Counted from the stretch's first letter, positions 1 through 7,889 are shown. The stretch: DNA of 14,202 nt from JAEZRQ01 sp049294415 (GCA_049294415.1 JBAQCS010000026.1:1-14202), one strand, 5' to 3'. Numbers and translations are program-made. Notes: generated by a model from the letters alone, not told the origin.

Positions 1-1465
1 GACTATCACTGCGACTAGACGGTTTATTATTAATATTAAATTGAGCATAACTAGAAACTACAGCATTTTTACCTAAATCATTATCAGTAAATGGTTTTAA
101 ATTTATAGAAAAATCTATAACCCCTTCAGCTCCAGGAGCCAAACTAGCTAAAGATGGAATTTGTTCTTTAGTCCAAGTAACAGATTGACTGGACACTATT
201 CCCTTTTGTTCATTCTTAAAAGTATCAAAATCTAAAAAATCACTCTTTAAAATGGCCATAATAGCCACATCGTTAATTTGACTATCGCTTTTATTAGCAT
301 AGGTTAAAGAATAATTCAAAGTGCTACCGAAATCAGCCGAGTTATCATTTTTACTACCATTTAAAATTAAAGTTAAATTTAAATTACTATTCATCACATT
401 TAACTTAATATTTTTTTCCAGAAAAATATATGATTCCCCATTTTCAGTTTTTTTACTAAGACGAATAATTATTTCCTGGCTATCATCGATCTTTTTATTA
501 GCTTGATAGTAAATTGGCAATTTATAAGTTTTATCACCAGCAATCAAACCTTTAACTTTCCAAAGCAAACTGCTATTTTTTTCCACCTGTAATAGCTCCT
601 CATTAGTATTAGCCGTACTAGAACTAACAGCTGCTAATCCGCCGCTACTAGTTAGAAGAATGTTTTCCGGAAACATGAAAGAAACTTCAAAATCATCTAA
701 GAAGTTTTGTTTAACATTTTTAAAATAAACATCTATTTCATTATCTTCTCCCACTAGAATAGCATTAGCATATTCAAAATCAACCTCAAAACCTAAATCA
801 TCAACCATTATTGAAGACACGGCGTCTTTTTTAAACTCACTAGAAAAATCGGCTGGCTTATAACTTAAACTGGCCAAGAGCAGTGCGGCTGAATCTTTTT
901 TAGCAATTATTTTGCCTTTTATTTCTATGTTGGATTCTTGTCCAGCAGTTAGGTCGGCTAATTTAAAAATATTTTTACTCTGGCCAGAGCCTCTGTCTAC
1001 AATATCACCATTAACACTTTCGAAAATAAAGCCATCTGGATATTTAAGTTCTAATTGTAAATCCTTCAAAATATACTTGCTATTATTATGATATTTAATA
1101 GTATAAGAAAAACTTTCACCAGCTTTAATCTTTTCTGGCGATACGACATTAAGCTCTAAAGCTGTGGCATCCGCCGGTCTATTGGATAAGTAGAAAAATA
1201 AACCATAGGCAAAAGAAAAAATAATGGCAGCAACAAAAATATTTTTTAGAACCACTAAAAATACGGATTTGCCTTTAGGCTTTAAATGAATAGCTTTGGA
1301 GTCTTCATCGTCTTCGCTATATATCTCTAAAAGCTCATCGTCCACCTCTTCATCGTGCAATTCTTTTTCAACAGCTTTCTCAAACTTTCTAACCTGTCTG
1401 ACGCTAGGTACTGGCCTAGCTTCAAAAACTGGTTCCGTATTATTAGTTTTTTTAGAGAGTGTCAT
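1..1465 (-). CDS. Membrane-anchored protein with extracellular Ig-like (DUF11/CARDB-type) repeats, 3'-truncated by the window edge
   Basis: An open frame of 488 codons runs from an ATG at 1465 off the left edge. Residues 1-66 are charged and acidic (EEVDDELLEIYSEDDEDS), so probably cytoplasmic. Residues 67-93 form one hydrophobic membrane helix. The rest looks extracellular: about three beta-rich repeats near 104-205, 226-325 and 358-455, each with the pattern of DUF11/CARDB-type domains (for example AGESFSYTIKYHNNS, then a PDGF turn). Such domains are usually structural or adhesive modules on surface proteins; no catalytic motif is visible. It is the last visible gene of the four-gene operon, starting 9 nt after the DUF4012 stop. 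The start follows TTTACATAT with no Shine-Dalgarno sequence. A surface or scaffold role is inference. The repeat class is fairly clear, the exact family is not. Confidence 0.8.
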   Translation of the reverse strand, partial: MTLSKKTNNTEPVFEARPVPSVRQVRKFEKAVEKELHDEEVDDELLEIYSEDDEDSKAIHLKPKGKSVFLVVLKNIFVAAIIFSFAYGLFFYLSNRPADATALELNVVSPEKIKAGESFSYTIKYHNNSKYILKDLQLELKYPDGFIFESVNGDIVDRGSGQSKNIFKLADLTAGQESNIEIKGKIIAKKDSAALLLASLSYKPADFSSEFKKDAVSSIMVDDLGFEVDFEYANAILVGEDNEIDVYFKNVKQNFLDDFEVSFMFPENILLTSSGGLAAVSSSTANTNEELLQVEKNSSLLWKVKGLIAGDKTYKLPIYYQANKKIDDSQEIIIRLSKKTENGESYIFLEKNIKLNVMNSNLNLTLILNGSKNDNSADFGSTLNYSLTYANKSDSQINDVAIMAILKSDFLDFDTFKNEQKGIVSSQSVTWTKEQIPSLASLAPGAEGVIDFSINLKPFTDNDLGKNAVVSSYAQFNINNKPSSRSDS

Positions 1466-1474
1466 ATATGTAAA

Positions 1475-3925
1475 TTATTTTATTGATATTAAATCAGAGA
1501 AAAATTTATCTTTATCTAAAATTTCCATACTAGCTTCATGATTATCAGAGCGCCACAATTTAGTATAAGCATCTGGAATATTTAAAGTAGTTTGAAAAGA
1601 TTGATTAGTTGAACCAGGTTGTTTTTGTACTAATAATGAATATGGATAAAAATCAACATTATCAGCACTTAGCCACTTATTTAAACGGCTACTGAAATCA
1701 TTTTTGCTATTTATCTGCCAAAGATTAAATGGTAAACGATAACGTAAAGTTACAACTGATGTTTCACCAGGATCAAGCATAGTCCAATTAGCAAAAACTG
1801 TCTTACCGTTTTCTTCATAAATTTTTGTACCAGTTCTTTCGTCAGTTATAGCCCTACCCTCATGTTCAGCTAAAAACTCATTATCAATCCAACCAGAATC
1901 AGGACTTTCAAAATATTTAGCATCAGGCACCGATATGCCAGAAAAAGCTAATAGGTCACTGCCGAGTGGCACGTAAACACGTAACCAATTAACATTACGC
2001 ACACCAACTAATGGAGTGTTTTTAAGAGCTGTATGAGTTCTTTTAATAGTTACTGTATCAAACATGCTACCGTCATAGCCAACACTAGTTTCATGAAAAA
2101 TTTCTTCCTTAATAACCTTATCAGTTTTAGCTCCAGCGATATTAGTATCAACTACCATTAAATAATTTTGAGGAGCGCTGGAGATTGCTCCATCAAAATG
2201 ATATTTAGCAACGGTCTCTTGCAAATCTTCATCTTTAAAATAAAACATTATTTGCTTAGCTGCTAAATTTTTATCCGTACTACCGATAAATTTAATTAAA
2301 TTATTTTTATCTAATTTTTGTGGCAAGACTTCCATCATCTTAGCCATCAAATCACCAATAATTTTTTTTGGTTTATTTTTTTCACCAACTGGTAAATGAG
2401 CTACAGCCTGAGGATTTTCCTTAACAATATTATCTCTCTCCGTGATCATTTGAACTTCCTGCCAAAAATTTTCCGAAGTAATAACTACTCCGTAATCTTT
2501 AGTTAAATCAATAGGTCCACTTATTTCTAATAAGCTCTCGATCACGCTAGGAGTAAAAGAGATAACGCCATCCACTGTTGGACCATCGCTTTTTTCATAA
2601 AACCACATTAAATTCTTCGCAGTAGTTGGAAAATCTGGCCACCAATTAGCATCCCAAAAATACCAACGAGGATTAACTAGCTGTAAAGGTTCAGGGGCTT
2701 TTATCTTATCCAGCATCCCGGCTTCAGTATCATAAGAACCGCCACCAGGCACTTCTAAACTCTTAATTTTACCTTGCTTAAAATCAACCAAAGCATAACT
2801 ACCTAAAAATCCACCAGATCCTCTCATTTCAGCGTTATTTTGAAAAATAAGTAAATATCTTTTATCAGAATCAGCTCCTAAAAAAGTTCGTAAATACTGA
2901 GCCTGTTCTAGCATCACTGTTAAATTATCTGGCAATTTATCAATTTTACTAGACAAACTTATAAACTGAGATTGATATTCTGATGGTAAATTTTTAACAT
3001 TAATTTTTTGCAGTTCACTTTTAAGACCTTCAGCATCTTGTAAAGCTAACTTACCATTAACTAAAAAATTATCTAACAGTTGCAACCAATTAGTTTCTTG
3101 TTGATTTTCTAGTCCGCTTAAAGATTGACTAAGTTCAGCACCTAATCTAGAAACTCTCCAACCAGCATTTAAAAAATGTTTACTCTCGGCTGCTAATTTT
3201 AACTTAGGATTATTAGATAAAGAAGCTAGCTGCAATAAAACATCACTAATTTGGGACATGTCGGCACTAGCTTGTAAAAAATCATTAGAAGCTGAAGAAA
3301 AACCAGTCTGAGCTGAATTTATATCAAGTTTAGTAACCGACGAACCAGCTAAAGCTAAATTACTAACAGCTGATTTAGTTTTGGCCAAGACTTTATTTTC
3401 TAAATCACGAAAACTAAAAACATGTAAATAAGACAATAATTTAAAAGGGGTAATAATTAATATTAAAACAACCAAAAAAACTAACAAAGACTTTAAAGGT
3501 TCTGGTACCCAAGAGCTATTATTATGTTTATATTTATTATCTTTTAAGTAAGTAGCAAAAATCTGACGACGCCAAAGCTTTAGTTGCTTCTCACTTTTTT
3601 TAAGAGCCTGGTCAAAAGAATTATGATGATAATCAATTGTTTTAGAAATATCTTTATAGGCAGATTTAATTGGTCTAATTATTTTTTTTTCTTGACGAAT
3701 AATTATTTTTTTACCTAGTTTAATTTTATTTTTTATTCTCTTAGGTTCAATGGATTCGGCGGCTAAATTAAAAGAAATTTTAAAATTATCTTCACCGCGC
3801 TCAACTCTTTTTTGAAAAGATTTCAGCTCTTTGGCCATTTGCTTTTTGAAGCTAAATAAAAAATCATCAGAATTATCTGACTCTCTGTCTTTATCTGATA
3901 TTATTTTTTTATCATCAAAAATCAT
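1475..3925 (-). CDS. DUF4012 domain-containing membrane protein
   Basis: 816 residues. Residues 1-140 are highly charged, Lys-rich and presumably cytoplasmic. A membrane helix lies at about 146-168. A helical region (about 175-345) leads into the DUF4012 core at about 350-480, with the signature QNNAEMRGSGGFLGSY (362-377), then WDANWWPDFPTTAKNLMWFYE and VDGVISFTPSVIESLLEISGPI. The C-terminal part (about 640-745) has VNWLRVYVPLGSDLLAFSG and a TMLDPGETSVVTLRYRLP strand region, also usual in these proteins. The large C-terminal part should lie outside the membrane. No biochemical function is established for DUF4012 that I can name. The VDGVI...LLEISGPI stretch recalls the LytR-CpsA-Psr fold, but that is only a resemblance. 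The start ATG overlaps the stop of the glycosyltransferase gene by 4 nt (ATGA), which implies translational coupling. Confidence 0.88.
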   Translation of the reverse strand: MIFDDKKIISDKDRESDNSDDFLFSFKKQMAKELKSFQKRVERGEDNFKISFNLAAESIEPKRIKNKIKLGKKIIIRQEKKIIRPIKSAYKDISKTIDYHHNSFDQALKKSEKQLKLWRRQIFATYLKDNKYKHNNSSWVPEPLKSLLVFLVVLILIITPFKLLSYLHVFSFRDLENKVLAKTKSAVSNLALAGSSVTKLDINSAQTGFSSASNDFLQASADMSQISDVLLQLASLSNNPKLKLAAESKHFLNAGWRVSRLGAELSQSLSGLENQQETNWLQLLDNFLVNGKLALQDAEGLKSELQKINVKNLPSEYQSQFISLSSKIDKLPDNLTVMLEQAQYLRTFLGADSDKRYLLIFQNNAEMRGSGGFLGSYALVDFKQGKIKSLEVPGGGSYDTEAGMLDKIKAPEPLQLVNPRWYFWDANWWPDFPTTAKNLMWFYEKSDGPTVDGVISFTPSVIESLLEISGPIDLTKDYGVVITSENFWQEVQMITERDNIVKENPQAVAHLPVGEKNKPKKIIGDLMAKMMEVLPQKLDKNNLIKFIGSTDKNLAAKQIMFYFKDEDLQETVAKYHFDGAISSAPQNYLMVVDTNIAGAKTDKVIKEEIFHETSVGYDGSMFDTVTIKRTHTALKNTPLVGVRNVNWLRVYVPLGSDLLAFSGISVPDAKYFESPDSGWIDNEFLAEHEGRAITDERTGTKIYEENGKTVFANWTMLDPGETSVVTLRYRLPFNLWQINSKNDFSSRLNKWLSADNVDFYPYSLLVQKQPGSTNQSFQTTLNIPDAYTKLWRSDNHEASMEILDKDKFFSDLISIK

Positions 3926-5121
3926 TTTATTTTACTTAATACTTCGAGATAAGCCTGACTGGTAGTATTGGCACATTCCCACCAACTATATTTTTTGGCT
4001 TGCAAATAACCAAGTTCAATCATCTTTTGACGTTTGCTATCATCAATCAATAAGCTATCAATGGTTTTAATAGCCTCTTCTTCATTTTCTGGATCAAAAT
4101 AAATAGCAGCCTCGCCTAATATTTCAGGCATACTAGCGCGATTAGAGCTAATTACTGGACAACCATGAGCCATAGCTTCTAGCGGCGGTAAACCAAAACC
4201 TTCATAAAGAGAAGGAAAAATATAAGCACGAGCACTTTCAAAAATAACTCTCAAATCAGCGTCCGGAATATAACCGGGAAAAGTAACTGAGCTGTTGTGA
4301 TTAGCTGGTTGCCAAAAATTATGATGCCGCGCAAATTCCTGAACACGATTATAAAAATAATCCTCTTTACCAACCAAAACTAAACGTAAATCAGGATGAC
4401 TAACTTTCAATTTACCAAAAATATTAATTAAACCTTCTAAGTTTTTATGAGGATAAGCATTACCAACATATAATAAAAATGGAGAAGAAATATTGTAGCG
4501 TGCTAGAATTTTTTCACTCTCTGGCTTCATGGAAAATAAAGAGTTTTCATTTTTATCTAAATTAGCTACCCCTTCGTAAGTTACTAATATTTTAGAAACT
4601 TTAACTTTAAATTGTTCGATCAAATCATTCTTAGTAAATTCCGAAACGGTAATAATTTTTTTAGCTCTTTTAACTGCCAAAGAAATAACCACGCGATAAG
4701 CCTTATCTTTAAACCAATAAAAAAGTGGATGGAGAGTAGTTGCTCGATAAGTAGGAAATTTAGTTAAAATTAAATCATGAATAGTAACTATAAACGGCAT
4801 GGTAATAAAAACCGGTACATTAAAATGAGGAAAATGTACTAAATCAATTTTCTCTTGCCATAAACGATATGGAAATTCAATTTGTTCCGCTAAAGTATAC
4901 CAACGGGATTTAATTAAAACCTTTTTAACTTTTATGCCATCACATTCAAAAGTATCATAATTCTCAATTGATAAGAATATTACAAAATGAATGTCTTCGT
5001 TTTCAGATAAAATGGTAACTACATTATCCACCACCTCTTGAGTGTAGCGTCCTAACCCTTTACCAACTGGACCATAAAAACGGGCATCAATGCCTATGAT
5101 TCTATATTTTTTAGTATTCAT
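3922..5121 (-). CDS. Glycosyltransferase family 4 (GT-B, group 1)
   Basis: 399 residues from the ATG at 5121. The N-terminal Rossmann half begins IIGIDARFYGPVGKGLGRYTQ (about 8-28), where the glycine-rich loop binds the acceptor side. HFPHFNVPV and VTIHDL follow (about 96-117), then ITVSEFTKNDLI (157-168). The donor-binding half starts at FLLYVGNAYPHKN (215-227) and holds the E-X7-E motif, E307 and E315, in EGFGLPPLEAMAHGCPVISS. This is a retaining, cytoplasmic nucleotide-sugar glycosyltransferase of the mannosyl/glucosyl/rhamnosyl type; donor and acceptor cannot be read from sequence. A frame-compatible ATG at 5190 would add 23 hydrophobic residues but overlap the upstream gene by 65 nt. The family normally starts right at the IGIDAR strand, and 5121 sits 4 nt after the upstream stop, so 5121 is preferred. 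It lies between two membrane-protein genes of one operon. Confidence 0.9.
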   Translation of the reverse strand: MNTKKYRIIGIDARFYGPVGKGLGRYTQEVVDNVVTILSENEDIHFVIFLSIENYDTFECDGIKVKKVLIKSRWYTLAEQIEFPYRLWQEKIDLVHFPHFNVPVFITMPFIVTIHDLILTKFPTYRATTLHPLFYWFKDKAYRVVISLAVKRAKKIITVSEFTKNDLIEQFKVKVSKILVTYEGVANLDKNENSLFSMKPESEKILARYNISSPFLLYVGNAYPHKNLEGLINIFGKLKVSHPDLRLVLVGKEDYFYNRVQEFARHHNFWQPANHNSSVTFPGYIPDADLRVIFESARAYIFPSLYEGFGLPPLEAMAHGCPVISSNRASMPEILGEAAIYFDPENEEEAIKTIDSLLIDDSKRQKMIELGYLQAKKYSWWECANTTSQAYLEVLSKIK

Positions 5122-5125
5122 ATAT

Positions 5126-6661
5126 TTAGGCAAAAGGTAAATCAGGCGGCAAACTACTATTAGAATTATTAGGAGTCGTATTATTTGCAACTTGATTTGT
5201 AGTTGTTTTTTGTTTAGATCCAGATTCTTCTACCCAAAACAAATCATCATTTCCCTTTTGAGTATTATCACTAAAAATATTTTCAACCTTTTCATTATTT
5301 TTAACTTCTGGCTCACCTGTTAAGCCAAATATATCTGGTGGTAAATTTTGCCCGCCGCTTTCCTCTTCAAAAATAGGCAACGAAGCTGGGGCATCAGATT
5401 TACGGCCAGGGGCCTTTTGAATAAGAGGCGCCTTAACATTAGCTTCCAGTGGAAAATGCCATAAAGTCGCCAACTCTTCAATGTTATATAATCCGGGCAA
5501 GCGACCAGACCAGGCACTACGAGCTACATAATTAGACATTAAACGATTCTTTTTACCAATTAAGCGACTATCTTTAGCAAAATAGGCAGTTTTAGTACCA
5601 GTGGTACCCATATCAGGCTTAATATTATTTAAGTCCATAGTAGCAAACTGCTTGATATAACCAGTAAAACCACTAACTACTTTACCTTTATTTAAAACGT
5701 CTTTTTTGGCAATATAAATAACTCTCATTTTCGACTGAAAACCTAATTTAGCAGCCTTAGCATGGATAGCTTCAATTTTTTTCTTTTGTGCGGGGGTAAG
5801 TTCCATCATAGACAAAGCCTTAGCCTCCTTAGCTGGCTCAATATCACCCCAAATAGCAAATAGGTATTCACTTAATTCGCCAATCCATTCTACAAATTTA
5901 GAAGCTCCACTTTGAACAACTTTAACTTTCTTTAAAATTTTATCTACCTCGGCATCACTTTTTTTAACCCAAGCAAAATCACAAGGCACTACAATGAGTT
6001 GCACCCAAAGCTGTTCGCCTTGACGCAATGAGCTACACAAATCCATGAGTGCTGCCATTGGATCCTTAAACTGAGTTTCTGACTCACCAAACTTATGTTC
6101 AAATTCTTCGTATAATTTAATCGGATAAGCAATATTAGCATGCTGAATATATTCAGCTCCCCAAATATCCCATTCCTCATCAGGAAATCGAGTGGGCATA
6201 CCGCTAGTATAATCATCTACCTCGCTAATTTCGGCATCAGGGTATTGAGAGTAAACTGCTGATTCAACTAAATTACGAAAGCCTAAAGGCGTTCTAATTA
6301 AAAACTGGGTGTAACCTTCAATTGAAACTATTTCAAAACTAAAAGACTGTTGGAATAGACCATCAAACCATTCTTCAAAGAAACTAATAGAACCATGGGC
6401 GCCACCTAAATAAGTAAAAAGGTTCTCCACAGCTTTAGGTGTTTGTTCATTTCCTTTAGGAATATCTACGGCTAATATAATATTTTTTAAAGTAGCAGCA
6501 TATTTGCCTTGAATATGATCCTTGTAGACCATAAGAGCGCCATTTATATAAACAACGCCTATAATCATCCAACCGATATTAACAAAAAACTGCCAAGCCA
6601 TATCAAGCGGCGCGGCATTAAAAAATTGATTAAGTCTAGCAATGTCTATTACGATATCCAT
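5126..6661 (-). CDS. Membrane protein resembling the N-terminal domain of CPR VirD4-like proteins, without an ATPase domain
   Basis: 511 residues, first gene of the four-gene operon. A membrane helix lies at about 21-46. Residues 58-420 form a soluble, presumably cytoplasmic region with KGNEQTPKAVENLF, GGAHGSISFFEEWFDG, FSFEIVSIEGYTQFLIRTP and ESAVYSQYPDAEISEVDDYT, ending with YNIEELATLWHFP. From memory, this order of motifs occurs ahead of the P-loop ATPase in VirD4/HerA-like conjugation-type proteins of CPR bacteria (possibly what is called DUF8128). Here no Walker A or B motif follows. Residues about 425-511 are low-complexity (Asn, Pro, Ser, Thr) and probably disordered, ending NSSLPPDLPFA. 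The start at 6661 fits: the upstream terminator and promoter-like sequence lie directly before it, though no Shine-Dalgarno sequence does. Function unknown; a platform or adaptor for a secretion or surface apparatus is inference. Confidence 0.8.
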   Translation of the reverse strand: MDIVIDIARLNQFFNAAPLDMAWQFFVNIGWMIIGVVYINGALMVYKDHIQGKYAATLKNIILAVDIPKGNEQTPKAVENLFTYLGGAHGSISFFEEWFDGLFQQSFSFEIVSIEGYTQFLIRTPLGFRNLVESAVYSQYPDAEISEVDDYTSGMPTRFPDEEWDIWGAEYIQHANIAYPIKLYEEFEHKFGESETQFKDPMAALMDLCSSLRQGEQLWVQLIVVPCDFAWVKKSDAEVDKILKKVKVVQSGASKFVEWIGELSEYLFAIWGDIEPAKEAKALSMMELTPAQKKKIEAIHAKAAKLGFQSKMRVIYIAKKDVLNKGKVVSGFTGYIKQFATMDLNNIKPDMGTTGTKTAYFAKDSRLIGKKNRLMSNYVARSAWSGRLPGLYNIEELATLWHFPLEANVKAPLIQKAPGRKSDAPASLPIFEEESGGQNLPPDIFGLTGEPEVKNNEKVENIFSDNTQKGNDDLFWVEESGSKQKTTTNQVANNTTPNNSNSSLPPDLPFA

Positions 6662-6667
6662 GCTTAT

Positions 6668-6696
6668 ATTTTATCATATTTCCTAAAAAACAAAAA
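6668..6696 (-). promoter_or_regulatory. Candidate extended -10 promoter of the four-gene envelope operon
   Basis: On the minus strand TGA-TAAAAT (6676-6668) forms an extended -10 element. The -35 region 17 bp upstream is only TTTTTG (6696-6691), taken from the T-tract of the preceding terminator, so it is weak. A start about 7 nt downstream of the -10 would fall on or next to the A of the ATG at 6661, giving a leaderless message. The core TATGATAAAAT closely matches TATGATAAAGT at the promoter of the 7763 gene, which supports it. The -10 is plausible, the -35 poor. Confidence 0.5.
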
Positions 6697-6721
6697 CGCC
6701 TCTAGCGTAAGCCGAGGCGTT
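6685..6721 (-). terminator. Intrinsic terminator of the sigma4/HARE gene
   Basis: Read on the minus strand, AACGCCTC (6721-6714) pairs perfectly with GAGGCGTT (6702-6695) around an 11-nt loop, followed by TTTGTTTTTT. It lies 17 nt past the stop codon of the 7763-6738 gene. On the plus strand the hairpin is followed only by AATATTTTT, so it is mainly a minus-strand signal. It separates the regulator-like gene from the envelope operon that begins at 6661. Confidence 0.9.
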
Positions 6722-6737
6722 AATATTTTTACAAAAA

Positions 6738-7763
6738 TTATTTTTCCCAATCCTTTAATCCGTACATACCGCGACCAGTTAAAATATATCTACCGTCTAG
6801 GATTAATTCATTATGAACGGTGGCTGGATTAGCATTTTTCTTGTCAAATTTAATTTCATTGATCTTAGTGGCAATTTCAGTAAAATGCATTGGCTTGCCT
6901 TCATTTTTTAAAACTAAATAAATTTTATCATTAATGGTTTTTGGCTTAATTTCTTGCCAATCAGTTTTACCCCAATGACCATATTTATTTTGATCAACGC
7001 TTTTTACGGCCTGAAGTAAAGAATACAAAACTTTATTACCATTAATAATTTCTGCTTTGTCGGCAAAAGCCTCGCTTTTGAAAACTGTAGTTAAATCTGT
7101 ATCAGTAGTAATAACTGTTTCTTCGCTATAAGAATTTAACTTCTTAATTAAATCTAGAATATCTTCGGTAGTTAAAGTCTTTTGAACACTTTCCACTTTA
7201 GCTACTAAATCATTAGCTAGGGCTTCTAAATTAGAAATATCTTGTCCTTTTTCTTTATAATAGGCATTAAACTTATCAGAGTCCTTAACAATATCAAAAC
7301 CATCTTCTAATAACTTAGAAATTAAAAAATTGAAGTGATTGCGATAAATAGCTTTCTTATCTTCAGTTACACTATCACCTTCGTGTTTTCCAACCTCTAA
7401 ACAATAAACAGTCAAAATATCCAAAAGATAATCCTTACGAAGCATACCGCCGTGTTCTTTTAATAATTGATTGATGATTAAACGTAAAGAACTTAAGAAT
7501 TCTTCTAGATTCTCTAGTTTCTTAATCTTACGAATACTAGCCGCTTCGATTTGACGAACGCGTTCACGAGTTAATTTGTGCATTTGACCAATTTTTTCTA
7601 AGGTTTCACCCTTAACTCCACTCAAGCCAAAACGACGAGCTAAAATATCTCGTTCGCGCTCCAGTAAATCGGAGAATAGATTATTGACAATGCTGATAGC
7701 ATTAAGGCGAGACAGCTCTTCTGACTTTTCACCTTTAACCATCTTTTCAAGGATATTATCCAT
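6738..7763 (-). CDS. Sigma-70 region 4 / HARE-HTH fusion protein (putative transcription factor)
   Basis: 341 residues. Residues 25-83 match sigma-70 region 4: LLERERDILARRFGL, then the helix-turn-helix ETLEKIGQMHKLTRERVRQIEAASIRKIKKL, the part of sigma that contacts the -35 box. Regions 1-3 are absent, so it cannot melt a promoter as a sigma factor by itself. Residues 275-341 (KTINDKIYLVLKNEGKPMHFTEIATKI ending GRGMYGLKDWEK) match the HARE-HTH domain, also seen in the RNA polymerase delta subunit RpoE of Firmicutes. The 90-274 linker is helical and charged. This pairing is, as I recall, typical of CPR genomes. A role as RNA polymerase-associated regulator is inferred from both domains. It is a single-gene unit with its own promoter and terminator. 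There is no Shine-Dalgarno sequence before ATG 7763; a second ATG is at codon 8. Confidence 0.88.
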   Translation of the reverse strand: MDNILEKMVKGEKSEELSRLNAISIVNNLFSDLLERERDILARRFGLSGVKGETLEKIGQMHKLTRERVRQIEAASIRKIKKLENLEEFLSSLRLIINQLLKEHGGMLRKDYLLDILTVYCLEVGKHEGDSVTEDKKAIYRNHFNFLISKLLEDGFDIVKDSDKFNAYYKEKGQDISNLEALANDLVAKVESVQKTLTTEDILDLIKKLNSYSEETVITTDTDLTTVFKSEAFADKAEIINGNKVLYSLLQAVKSVDQNKYGHWGKTDWQEIKPKTINDKIYLVLKNEGKPMHFTEIATKINEIKFDKKNANPATVHNELILDGRYILTGRGMYGLKDWEK

Positions 7764-7776
7764 ATTATTACAAGAA

Positions 7777-7793
7777 ATATAGGTAACCTATAT
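7777..7793. promoter_or_regulatory. 17-bp palindrome in the leader of the sigma4/HARE gene
   Basis: ATATAGGTAACCTATAT is a perfect inverted repeat with two 8-bp arms around one central base. It lies 14-30 nt upstream of the ATG at 7763 and downstream of the predicted transcription start. With a 1-nt centre it is unlikely to fold as a simple hairpin, so a dimeric protein operator fits better. Autoregulation by the downstream protein is possible but not shown. Confidence 0.5.
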
Positions 7794-7832
7794 ATTATTA
7801 ACTAATTCAATAAATTATTTTACAACACTGCC

Positions 7833-7868
7833 ACTTTATCATAATAATTTATATTAGTCAATGATAAA
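7833..7868 (-). promoter_or_regulatory. Promoter of the sigma4/HARE gene, framed by an 8-bp inverted repeat
   Basis: Minus strand: -35 TTGACT (7861-7856), 17-bp spacer, -10 TAAAGT (7838-7833), preceded by TGA as an extended -10. Predicted start near 7826, giving a leader of about 63 nt. The plus-strand arms TTTATCAT (7835-7842) and ATGATAAA (7861-7868) are exact complements 18 nt apart, one covering the -10 and one the edge of the -35. That layout would suit an operator, though 8-bp repeats arise easily in AT-rich DNA. Confidence 0.65.
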
Positions 7869-7889
7869 TCTGGCAAATTAACCCAAAAG

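Noticed and set aside
3922..5190. Longer glycosyltransferase starting at 5190 with a hydrophobic N-terminus that looks like a signal anchor
   Set aside because: It would overlap the upstream gene by 65 nt in another frame, and the hydrophobic residues come from translating that gene's Asn/Pro-rich tail out of frame. The family starts at the IGIDAR strand, and the ATG at 5121 is 4 nt after the upstream stop.
5320..6216. Short minus-strand frames inside the 511-residue membrane protein gene
   Set aside because: They lie in another frame of a clearly coding region and show no motif, start signal or conservation argument.
6509..6832. Plus-strand 107-codon open frame across the 6661-6738 intergenic region
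   Set aside because: It runs antisense through two well-supported genes and the terminator, has no recognisable motif, and its composition is that of a reverse-strand shadow.
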